A program made the translations under genes and the position numbers. A stretch of 41,578 nt of DNA from Rhodanobacteraceae bacterium (lineage in GTDB: Bacteria; Pseudomonadota; Gammaproteobacteria; Xanthomonadales; Rhodanobacteraceae), in NCBI GenBank assembly GCA_016790075.1, contig JAEUPP010000003.1, positions 1 to 41,578 of the forward strand, given 5' to 3'. The notes below the pieces were generated by a model. That model ran no database searches. It was not told the DNA's origin and saw only the letters and a program-made list of their open reading frames with translations. Below, piece by piece: positions 35,165 to 41,578 of this stretch. How positions within the stretch are numbered: position 1 is the first letter of the stretch; every line of letters begins with the position of its first letter.

Positions 35165-35183
35165 TGCTGAGCTAGACTCAGCA
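35165..35183. promoter_or_regulatory. Perfect LysR-type operator TGCTGAGCTAGACTCAGCA
   Basis: Seven-base perfect arms (TGCTGAG / CTCAGCA) around a 5-bp centre, with a T-N11-A core as LysR-type regulators prefer. It ends 21 bp before the lysR ATG and lies about 128 bp upstream of the divergent AhpD-like gene. That is the standard position for an autoregulating LysR protein that also controls its divergent neighbour. Confidence 0.65.
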
Positions 35184-35204
35184 GGTTCTTGCTGGCGGGA
35201 CGCA

Positions 35205-36107
35205 ATGGATCAACTTGAGGAAATGGCCGTGTTTACCGCCGTCGCCGAGCAGGGCGGTTTTGCGGCGGCGTCACGCCAGTTGAATCTTTCGGCGGCGACG
35301 GTGACCCGTGCCGTGGCGGCGCTGGAACAGGCGATTGGTGCCGAATTGTTCGTACGCACTACCCGTTTCGTACGGTTGACCGAGGTCGGCCAGCACTACC
35401 TGGATGATTGCCGGCGCATCCTGCGCCAGGTTGAAGAGGCCGAGGCTCAGGCGGCTGGTGCGCACCTGGTCCCTCAGGGGCAGCTGGTACTGGCGGCACC
35501 AACCTTGTTCGGCCAGCAACTGGTGGTTCCGGTCGTGGTGGATTTTCTCGCGCAGTACCCGTCACTGGCGGTTCGCCTGCTGCTGGTAGACCGGCAGGTG
35601 CAGCTTGGCGAGGAAGGGATAGACGCTGCGTTTCGCATCGGAGAGCTACCCGACTCCAGCCTGGTGGCAATGCCCTTGGGATATGTGCGCCGGGTCGTTT
35701 GCGCCAGTCCTGGCTACCTGGCGTCCCGGGGCTACCCGTCGCATCCTTCCGAACTGGGGGCGCACCATCTGGTCGTTTCGGTGGCGGACACGCGGCACGA
35801 TACCTGGCACTTTGTCGATGCCGGGCGGACTCTGGACCTGACGATCCAGCCCCGGCTGACGGTTTCCACCAATGCGGCTGCCATCGCTGCGGCCGAGGCC
35901 GGTGCAGGATTCACCCGCGTAATGTCCTATCAAGTGGCAGAGGCGCTGGCGCAAGGGCGGCTCGAGCGCGTGCTGCAGCCTTTTGAAGCCAAGCCGCTGC
36001 CGGTCTGGCTGGCCAATCTGGAGGGGCGTCGTGCGGCGGCCAAGCTGCGGGTTTTCCTGACGTTTGCCCGCGACCGTCTGCATGGCCATGCGGCCTTGCT
36101 GGGCTAG
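35205..36107 (+). CDS. LysR-family regulator, likely of the bufferin operon
   Basis: A 300-residue transcription factor. Residues 1-60 form the winged helix-turn-helix (FTAVAEQGGFAAASRQLNLSA), followed by a linker helix and a substrate-binding domain (about 90-295). I start at ATG 35205 (MDQLEEMAVF), which matches the family, rather than 34 codons upstream. It is divergent from the AhpD-YHS-buf operon and has the 19-bp dyad just before it, so it probably controls that operon and itself. It is closely similar to the next gene, 8 bp downstream. The inducer is unknown. Confidence 0.92.
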   Translation: MDQLEEMAVFTAVAEQGGFAAASRQLNLSAATVTRAVAALEQAIGAELFVRTTRFVRLTEVGQHYLDDCRRILRQVEEAEAQAAGAHLVPQGQLVLAAPTLFGQQLVVPVVVDFLAQYPSLAVRLLLVDRQVQLGEEGIDAAFRIGELPDSSLVAMPLGYVRRVVCASPGYLASRGYPSHPSELGAHHLVVSVADTRHDTWHFVDAGRTLDLTIQPRLTVSTNAAAIAAAEAGAGFTRVMSYQVAEALAQGRLERVLQPFEAKPLPVWLANLEGRRAAAKLRVFLTFARDRLHGHAALLG

Positions 36108-36115
36108 ATCAGGCC

Positions 36116-37012
36116 ATGGACCGTGTCGCCGAGATGCGCACCCTGATTGCAGTCGCTGAAGCCGGCAGCTTCAGCAAGGCCGCCAGCCGGCTCGGGCTGA
36201 CGCCACCGACGGTCACACGCAGTATCGCTGCGCTGGAGCAGCGGCTGGGCGCGCGCCTGATCATCCGCACGACGCGCAGTTTGCGTCTGACCGACGCCGG
36301 TGTGCACTTCGTCGAGGACGCAAAACGTGTGCTGGCCGAAATGGAGTTCGCCCATCAAACGGCCGCCGGTCAGCATGGCAGGGCCCGCGGCATGCTGCGC
36401 CTGACCGCGCCCGTGCTGTTTGGTGAGATGTATCTGATGCCGGTACTGCGTGAATTCCTGCAGCAGCATACGGAGATCAGCGCCAGCGTCCTGCTGCTGG
36501 ACCGGATCACCAACCTGATCGAGGAGGGGCTTGACCTGGCCCTGCGGATCGGGCCGGCCGACGACACCGGACTGGAGGTCGTCGAACTGGGCCGGGTGCG
36601 GCGCATGGTCGTCGCAGCGCCCTCCTATCTGCAGCGATACGGGCGGCCGCAGCAGCCACAGGATCTGGCACAGCATCGCATCGTGCACTCGGTGGGGGCC
36701 AGCGCCAGCCTCAACTGGAATTTCGGCCAGGGGGAGCATGCCTTTGGCGTACGCATCAACCCGGTGCTCAGCGTAAGCACCTTGCGCGCCGCGATCAGTG
36801 AGGCGCGAGCCGGCTGGATGCTGACGCGGGTGCTCTCGTATCAGGTACAGGACGACCTTGCAGCCGGCCATCTGGTGGCGCTTCTTGAGGAGTTCGAGCC
36901 GGCACCGTTGCCGGTATGCCTGGTATTTCCGCGCAGCCGGATTCCTTCGGCGCGGCTGATGGCTTTTGTCGAACTGGCCAGCCAGAGGCTGGCCACCGTG
37001 CTGGAGACCTGA
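36116..37012 (+). CDS. Second LysR-family regulator
   Basis: A 298-residue paralogue of the preceding gene (MDRVAEMRTLIAVAEAGSFS; the helix-turn-helix is at about 18-40). The effector domain has LTAPVLFGEMYLMPVLREFL and VSTLRAAISEARAGWMLTRVLSYQV, much like its neighbour. With only 8 bp between them, both are likely read from one mRNA. The ATTGC/GCAAT half-sites 9-56 bp past its stop, before the GST gene, make the GST and reductase genes its likely targets. Confidence 0.92.
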   Translation: MDRVAEMRTLIAVAEAGSFSKAASRLGLTPPTVTRSIAALEQRLGARLIIRTTRSLRLTDAGVHFVEDAKRVLAEMEFAHQTAAGQHGRARGMLRLTAPVLFGEMYLMPVLREFLQQHTEISASVLLLDRITNLIEEGLDLALRIGPADDTGLEVVELGRVRRMVVAAPSYLQRYGRPQQPQDLAQHRIVHSVGASASLNWNFGQGEHAFGVRINPVLSVSTLRAAISEARAGWMLTRVLSYQVQDDLAAGHLVALLEEFEPAPLPVCLVFPRSRIPSARLMAFVELASQRLATVLET

Positions 37013-37020
37013 ACGGCATC

Positions 37021-37068
37021 ATTGCGCTTTCTGCAATGGCAGATTGCCGGCCGTGTGGCTTCAGCAAT
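37021..37068. promoter_or_regulatory. Paired ATTGC/GCAAT half-sites before the GST gene
   Basis: ATTGC at 37021-37025 and GCAAT at 37033-37037 make a 17-bp dyad with a T-N11-A core (T37023 to A37035). A second pair, ATTGC 37043-37047 and GCAAT 37064-37068, follows. The cluster fits a LysR-type recognition plus activation site, about 50 bp before the GST ATG at 37118. Confidence 0.5.
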
Positions 37069-37117
37069 GCGGGCGCGGAGTGGACTATTTCGCCACCCCA
37101 TCCCATCGGAGATCTCC

Positions 37118-37735
37118 ATGAGCCTCACCCTGCATCGCTTCCCCCTGTCTGGTCACGCGCACCGCGCCGAACTCTTCCTGTCGCTGCTGGGACTCAAGGC
37201 CAGGCTAGTGGATGTCGACTTGCGCAACGGCGAACACAAGCAGCCGGCTTTCCTCACGCTCAATCGTTTCGGTCAGGTGCCGGTGCTGGAAGATGGCGAT
37301 GATGTGATCGCGGATTCCAATGCCATTCTGGTCTATCTGGCGCGCAAGTACGGCAATGAACAATGGCTGCCGTCGGATCCGCTGCAGGCTGCCCAGGTTG
37401 AGCGCTGGTTGTCGGTAGCGGCCGGCCCTTTGGCTTCCGGCCCGGCCCGCGCCCGTCTGATCACGGTTTTCGGCGCCCGTTACAGCGCCGAGGAAACCAT
37501 CGCCAGCGCACATGCCTTGCTCAACGTGCTTGAGGCCGAACTGCAAGGGCGCGAATGGCTGGTCGGCACTCACCCGAGCATCGCCGATATCGCTGGCTAC
37601 ACCTATGTCGCCCATGCCCCCGAAGGCAATGTTTCGCTCGATGCTTATCCGGCTGTGCGCGCCTGGCTGGCTCGTATTGAATCCTTGCCCGGCTTTGTCC
37701 CCATGCAGGAAACCCGGGTCGGGCTGAGGGCCTGA
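37118..37735 (+). CDS. Glutathione S-transferase
   Basis: A 205-residue cytosolic GST. The N-terminal thioredoxin-fold domain (1-80) contains [21 protein letters not shown], the cis-Pro region [21 protein letters not shown] and YLARKYG. The all-helical C-terminal domain contains [19 protein letters not shown]. Such enzymes conjugate glutathione to electrophiles. The start at ATG 37118 has GGAG upstream; the longer frame to 37022 would cover the operator region. It is followed by the fusion reductase after 74 bp, and both probably respond to the LysR pair. Confidence 0.9.
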   Translation: MSLTLHRFPLSGHAHRAELFLSLLGLKARLVDVDLRNGEHKQPAFLTLNRFGQVPVLEDGDDVIADSNAILVYLARKYGNEQWLPSDPLQAAQVERWLSVAAGPLASGPARARLITVFGARYSAEETIASAHALLNVLEAELQGREWLVGTHPSIADIAGYTYVAHAPEGNVSLDAYPAVRAWLARIESLPGFVPMQETRVGLRA

Positions 37736-37809
37736 TGGCTGCGGCCCCGGTGGCGACCGGTGCGCCGTCCAGCGGTGTGAGAACGTGATCCGACAGGCAG
37801 GAGACAGGC

Positions 37810-39834
37810 ATGCAAGCCAATTCACCCTTTCATGCCGGCGAAATCGCCATCCAGCAACGGCTGGGTGTGGCTGAGCGCATGGCCGAGTTCGGCCGGCGTG
37901 TTGTGCGTGACTACATGCCCGACCAGCATCGGCAGTTCTATGCGCACCTGCCATTTCTCGTGCTGGCGACGGTCGACGATGAAGGTCGGCCCTGGGCCAG
38001 CCTGCTGGAAGGGGAGCCGGGTTTCGCCCATTCCCCGGCTCCGACCCGGCTGGATCTGGCGGCAACTCCCGCTGCGGTCGACCCGGCGCGGGCAGGGTGG
38101 CGGCCGGGGAGTGCAATAGGCCTGCTCGGTATCGAGCTGCCTACGCGCCGGCGCAACCGGGTCAACGGTCTGCTGCGGCAAGGCTCCCGGGGGTTGCAGC
38201 TGGAGGTCGAGCACTCCTTCGGCAATTGCCCGCAGTACATCCAGGCACGTGGCCTGCAGTTCGCCTGTCCACCGGGCAGTCAGGCCGCAGGAGCGGTCAG
38301 TCGTGGCGAGATCCTGGACGAGCCGGCCCGGGCGATGATTGCTGCCGCCGACACTTTTTTTGTGGCCAGTTATGTCGACCACGCCGATGGCCGCCGCTCC
38401 GTCGATGCCTCGCACCGCGGGGGCAAGCCCGGTTTCGTTCAGGTGCAAGGAAATCGCCTGAGCATTCCGGATTTCGCCGGCAATCTGCACTTCAATACAT
38501 TGGGCAATTTTGTACTCAATCCGCGCGCCGGCCTGCTGTTCGTCGACTTCGGCAGTGGCGACGTGCTTCAGCTCAGTGGCCGGGTCGTACTGGATCTTGA
38601 TGCTGATGAAGCGCGCTTCTTCCAGGGCGCGGAGCGCCTCTGGCATCTGCAGGTGGAGCAATGGGTGCTGCGCCGCGGTGCGCTGGCCCTGCGCGGCGAT
38701 GCCGGACAGATGTCCATGAACTCGGCGTTGACGGGTTCCTGGGAGGAGGCTGACGCACGCCGTCAGGCGGAACAGATGCGTGAACAATGGCGCTCGTTCC
38801 GTATCACGCGTATCGACCTGGAGTCGGCTGCCGTGAAGTCCTTCTGGCTGGAGCCGACCGACGGCCGAGGGCTGAACGTGTTCAAAGCAGGCCAGCATCT
38901 GCCGGTACGGGCTGTGCTGGAGGTCGGTCAGGCCCCGGTTGAGCGCAGCTATACCTTGTCGTTGGCGCCGTCGGACGGCGCTTACCGGCTGAGTATCCGC
39001 AGGCAAGGCCGTTTTTCGCGTTTCATGCACGAGCATGTGCAGGTAGGGGACGAGATCGAGGCTCGGGCGCCGCGGGGCAACTTCAGCGTCGATGCCTTGC
39101 AGCCACGGCCGCTGGTACTGCTGTCGGCCGGCATCGGCATTACCCCGATGCTGGCCCTGTTGCGTCATGTGATCTATGAGGGTATGCGCAAGCGGCGCAT
39201 TCGCCCGACCTGGTTCATCCATGGCAGCCGCAGCGAGTCCGACCGTGCATTTTCCGCTGAGATCGACCGCCTCAACGAATCGGTCGGCGGTGCCGTACGG
39301 GTGCTGCAGGCGTTGACTGAACCCGGTCCCGATGCGCGAGAAGGCAAGGACTTCCACTTCCGGGGCCGGCTCGATCTGGATCTGCTGAAGTCGGTGTTGC
39401 CGTTTGACGACTTCGACTTCTACCTGTGCGGCCCGCCTGCGTTCATGCAGGACCTGTATGCCGGGTTGCGCCGCCTGCATGTGCCGGATGAACGCATCCA
39501 CGCCGAATCCTTCGGCCCGGCGGGCTTGCGTCGCGACGCCGCGGCGCCCTTGCCGGCGATTTCTTCACAGCCCGTGCCGGTATCGTTCGCCCGTTCCGGC
39601 AAGGAAGCGCGTTGGTCGCCCGGCAGCGGCAACCTGCTTGAGCTCGCCCAGACGCGGGGCCTCAATCCGGAACATTCCTGCCGGCAGGGGTTATGTGGCA
39701 GCTGCAGCCACGCGCTGAAGTCCGGCAGCGTGACCTATGCAGCGACTCCGGCCAGCGACATTGCACCCGGACAGGTTCTGCTTTGCCAGGCGCTGCCTGC
39801 AGAGGGCAGCGGTCCGATTGTGATCGAGGCTTGA
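37810..39834 (+). CDS. PNPOx-like/ferredoxin-NAD(P) reductase/[2Fe-2S] fusion protein
   Basis: A 674-residue three-part redox protein. Residues about 45-290 are a flavin-binding pyridoxamine-5'-phosphate-oxidase-like domain (LPFLVLATVDDEGRPWASL, PGFVQVQGNRLSIPDFAGNL). Residues about 330-570 are a ferredoxin-reductase-type FAD/NAD(P) module (PVERSYTLSLAP, LLSAGIGITPMLALLRH, DFYLCGPPAFMQDL). Residues about 590-674 are a plant-type [2Fe-2S] ferredoxin with Cys624-x4-Cys629-x2-Cys632-x26-Cys659. The layout suggests electron flow from NAD(P)H through FAD and the iron-sulfur cluster to the PNPOx-like flavin site. The substrate is unknown. An AGGAG ribosome-binding site precedes ATG 37810. The next 220 bp hold no recognisable feature. 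Confidence 0.9.
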   Translation: MQANSPFHAGEIAIQQRLGVAERMAEFGRRVVRDYMPDQHRQFYAHLPFLVLATVDDEGRPWASLLEGEPGFAHSPAPTRLDLAATPAAVDPARAGWRPGSAIGLLGIELPTRRRNRVNGLLRQGSRGLQLEVEHSFGNCPQYIQARGLQFACPPGSQAAGAVSRGEILDEPARAMIAAADTFFVASYVDHADGRRSVDASHRGGKPGFVQVQGNRLSIPDFAGNLHFNTLGNFVLNPRAGLLFVDFGSGDVLQLSGRVVLDLDADEARFFQGAERLWHLQVEQWVLRRGALALRGDAGQMSMNSALTGSWEEADARRQAEQMREQWRSFRITRIDLESAAVKSFWLEPTDGRGLNVFKAGQHLPVRAVLEVGQAPVERSYTLSLAPSDGAYRLSIRRQGRFSRFMHEHVQVGDEIEARAPRGNFSVDALQPRPLVLLSAGIGITPMLALLRHVIYEGMRKRRIRPTWFIHGSRSESDRAFSAEIDRLNESVGGAVRVLQALTEPGPDAREGKDFHFRGRLDLDLLKSVLPFDDFDFYLCGPPAFMQDLYAGLRRLHVPDERIHAESFGPAGLRRDAAAPLPAISSQPVPVSFARSGKEARWSPGSGNLLELAQTRGLNPEHSCRQGLCGSCSHALKSGSVTYAATPASDIAPGQVLLCQALPAEGSGPIVIEA

Positions 39835-40055
39835 CTCAAACCGGCGCTCCATTCCAGACGGTGGTGGCTTCGTGGCTGGCAACGTCAGGCTGCAGGGTCT
39901 GGCGGCAATCTGCCCCTGATGGTCTTCAAGCGGCAGTGGCAGCAACGTCAGTCTCTGAATTGTGGGTGGCCGACGTTCCTTGCCCTCTCGTTACTTCGCG
40001 CCAATTGCACCAGTATCGAATGCGTGAACGTGATTTGATTTGGCGGAGGGGTGGA

Positions 40056-40421
40056 TCAAGGCTTGAGTTCGTCAAATGACGAAAATTCTTCGTCAATAGT
40101 TATTTCCCAATAATCGCTATCGACCGCTTCTAGCTCGACTAACGTGTGACCACGATCCGTTCCGATAAGTTTGAGATCGTAGATATCTGTCAACCCTGAC
40201 GCAAATTTTCCAAGACCTTCAGCGGTAAACAAATAACCAGCGGGTCGTTGTCTAACTTCGTTCTCGAAATCCACCATTCCCATTCCGTCTGGTGCGGCGC
40301 CAGTCCCGTAAAACTCCATCAGCCTCCAGCTTACCGAGTCAGTCATCGAAAGACGGCCAATAACGTCTACAAGCATTATCTTGTTTCCATGTTGCCACAT
40401 AGCGAAGCGGAAGCTTTTCAT
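40056..40421 (-). CDS. Probable immunity protein of the RHS toxin
   Basis: A 121-residue acidic protein (C-terminus TIDEEFSSFDELKP) with no signal peptide or membrane helix and no family that I recognise. It directly follows the RHS toxin gene with a 4-bp overlap, the classic place for a cognate immunity gene. It is clearly less GC-rich than the rest of the window, typical of swapped toxin-immunity tips. Function is inferred from position. Confidence 0.65.
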   Translation of the reverse strand: MKSFRFAMWQHGNKIMLVDVIGRLSMTDSVSWRLMEFYGTGAAPDGMGMVDFENEVRQRPAGYLFTAEGLGKFASGLTDIYDLKLIGTDRGHTLVELEAVDSDYWEITIDEEFSSFDELKP

Positions 40422-41578
40422 GTGCCACCTATTGGAGGTTTTCCACCTGCCGGAGGATTCGGTTCTTTCGGAGGTTCTGGGCTTCCGCGCCGCGGTGTTC
40501 CGCCAGTAGGATTTGGGGTGCGAATATGGTCATGAGGGTTGGTGTGATTGCCCGGCCTTCCATGGTCCGTGAAGTCTCGAGTCTTGACTTCTTTGCCTTT
40601 TTCATCAAATTCTCGCGCTTGCGGATATTTCCCCTTGCTTCCGTTCTTCGTGCCGAGTTGTGTATGCGGTACCCCTACCGCCTCTGCATCTGGTACTGGT
40701 TCACCGCTTACGGGATCTCTGGGCAACGGCCTGTCGGGAAAGGCATCCCCTGGCTTCACTCCTTCGCCCGGATTTCTGCTAGCGTCTTCGCCCGGAGTGG
40801 GCTGTGGCGCTTCGGAGTCATCGACGACTTCGTTGTAGATTGCCACACCAGCGGCGCCGATAATCACACCCGCCACCGCCCCGATGATTGCCCCTCCAGG
40901 GCATCCAGGGCCTGTCAGGGCGCAGCCTGCGGCAGCCCCTGCAATCGGATTTCGCCCATCCGGATCAACATTCTTGTATGGATTGTTATTCGCATACCAG
41001 TAGCGATTAAACGAACCCGGGTTGGCCGCTACCGGATCGGTGGCCATAAACCGCCCCGCATACGGATCGTAGTAACGGGCCTGCATATAGATCAGCCCGG
41101 TTTCCGCGTCAGCGACATGGCCGGTGAAGCTGGGCTTGGATAGCGGTGTGGGTCCCCAGCCGTAGGGTTTGTAGTCATCACGGCCGGAGGGCGCACCGGC
41201 GCTGTTGCTGGTGCGGACCGGTGAGCCCAGTGCATCGGTGTGAATGTACTGGCGGCCGGAGGTGCCGTCTTCGGCGATCAGATGGCGGTCGAGGTAGAGA
41301 TAGCGCTTGTTACCGCCAGTGGAAGCGGGATACGGTGTATCGCCGGTCTGGAAGCCGCTCTTGAAGATGCCGTCGCTGGCGGGACCACTTTGGTACATCA
41401 GCTGCCCCGACTGGCTATAGACCTGCACGGTGGTCACACCGGCCTTGGTCACCTGGGTACGGCGGCCATGCCCGTCGTAGCGGTACGTCGCGGTAGCCGG
41501 GTTAACGGCGGTGACGCGGTCGGCCAAGTCCACGACAAAGGTTTGTGCCGCGCCGCTGGTGGTGCGCGCCGTGGCGCG
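40418..41578 (-). CDS. C-terminal part of an RHS-repeat polymorphic toxin (partial)
   Basis: The frame is open to the right edge, so this is the 3' part of a longer gene. It begins with YD-repeat-like sequence (TYRYDGHGRRTQV, YLYLDRHLIAEDGTSG, YIHTDALGSPVRT). The RHS core then follows (TGLIYMQARYYDPYAGRF, NNNPYKNVDPDGR). After DPDGR comes a Gly/Ala-rich hydrophobic stretch (GAIIGAVAGVIIGAAGVAIY) and a variable tip with HTQLGTKNGSKGKYPQAREF and RDFTDHGRPGNHTNPHDH. The tip resembles what I recall as polymorphic toxin type 24, a probable nuclease, but this is from memory. It ends in a Pro-rich tail. RHS toxins are delivered by type VI or other secretion systems; none is in the window. Confidence 0.85.
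   Translation of the reverse strand, partial: RATARTTSGAAQTFVVDLADRVTAVNPATATYRYDGHGRRTQVTKAGVTTVQVYSQSGQLMYQSGPASDGIFKSGFQTGDTPYPASTGGNKRYLYLDRHLIAEDGTSGRQYIHTDALGSPVRTSNSAGAPSGRDDYKPYGWGPTPLSKPSFTGHVADAETGLIYMQARYYDPYAGRFMATDPVAANPGSFNRYWYANNNPYKNVDPDGRNPIAGAAAGCALTGPGCPGGAIIGAVAGVIIGAAGVAIYNEVVDDSEAPQPTPGEDASRNPGEGVKPGDAFPDRPLPRDPVSGEPVPDAEAVGVPHTQLGTKNGSKGKYPQAREFDEKGKEVKTRDFTDHGRPGNHTNPHDHIRTPNPTGGTPRRGSPEPPKEPNPPAGGKPPIGGT

Noticed and set aside
37822-39501. 559-residue open frame on the minus strand
   Set aside because: Fully antisense to the well-supported fusion reductase and without any conserved motif.
1-41578. tRNA, rRNA, CRISPR arrays and insertion sequences
   Set aside because: No cloverleaf with a conserved T-loop, no regularly spaced repeats and no transposase-like protein were seen by eye.

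Overview
This window is a GC-rich gammaproteobacterial chromosome segment, most likely from the Lysobacterales/Xanthomonadales (Rhodanobacteraceae-like). The main reasons are the pyrH-frr-uppS-cdsA-dxr-rseP-bamA-skp-lpxD-fabZ-lpxA-lpxB-rnhB gene order, an N-terminal YebC form ([12 protein letters not shown]...) that I associate with xanthomonads, and a secreted-protein tail (SIYADGF) like those common in this order. The taxonomic call is inference. No rRNA, tRNA, CRISPR array or intact insertion sequence was seen. Bases 1-179 hold nothing I can name.

Layout. (1) 180-3990: an intracellular polyhydroxybutyrate depolymerase (phaZ) with a complete Cys-Asp-His triad, divergent from a secreted TolB/WD40-type beta-propeller gene broken by a frameshift and a stop codon. 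(2) 4037-10275: a minus-strand cluster of a TonB-dependent receptor, a DUF4331 protein, a TPR protein and a HupE/UreJ-like membrane protein. The receptor and the DUF4331 gene have matching upstream elements (GGGAA-N17-CATCCGCCG), which suggests one ECF sigma factor controls both. (3) 10400-12180: a less GC-rich patch with a 65-bp AT-rich tract, a BACON-like domain remnant and a matrixin-like metalloprotease without a signal peptide. (4) 12186-27723: the envelope-biogenesis superoperon on the minus strand. It has an LTA-synthase-like sulfatase-fold gene between lpxB and rnhB, a uppS whose real start must be a non-canonical codon, and yebC inserted in reverse orientation between pyrH and frr. 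(5) 28118-30866: a small secreted protein and a large PhoA-type alkaline phosphatase with its own terminator candidate. (6) 31011-35037: a bufferin-type RiPP operon (bufA1-bufB-bufC-bufD) with an AhpD-like protein and a secreted YHS protein upstream and a DUF1348 protein downstream. (7) 35205-39834: two tandem LysR regulators, a glutathione S-transferase and a PNPOx-like/ferredoxin-reductase/[2Fe-2S] fusion. (8) 40056-41578: an immunity-like gene and the C-terminal part of an RHS polymorphic toxin that runs off the right edge.

How the parts fit. Region 4 makes and inserts outer-membrane components: isoprenoid precursors, undecaprenyl carrier, phospholipid head-group donor, lipid A and BAM. 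Region 2 looks like an uptake or sensing system with an outer-membrane receptor, exported proteins and an inner-membrane permease-like protein; its substrate is unknown. Region 6 is the most distinctive. Its core matches the copper-sequestering bufferin system, but here it sits divergently from a LysR gene preceded by a perfect 19-bp dyad (TGCTGAGCTAGACTCAGCA), and it carries redox and metal accessory genes. That suggests LysR-type, possibly oxidant-linked, control rather than the ECF control I associate with the Caulobacter system.
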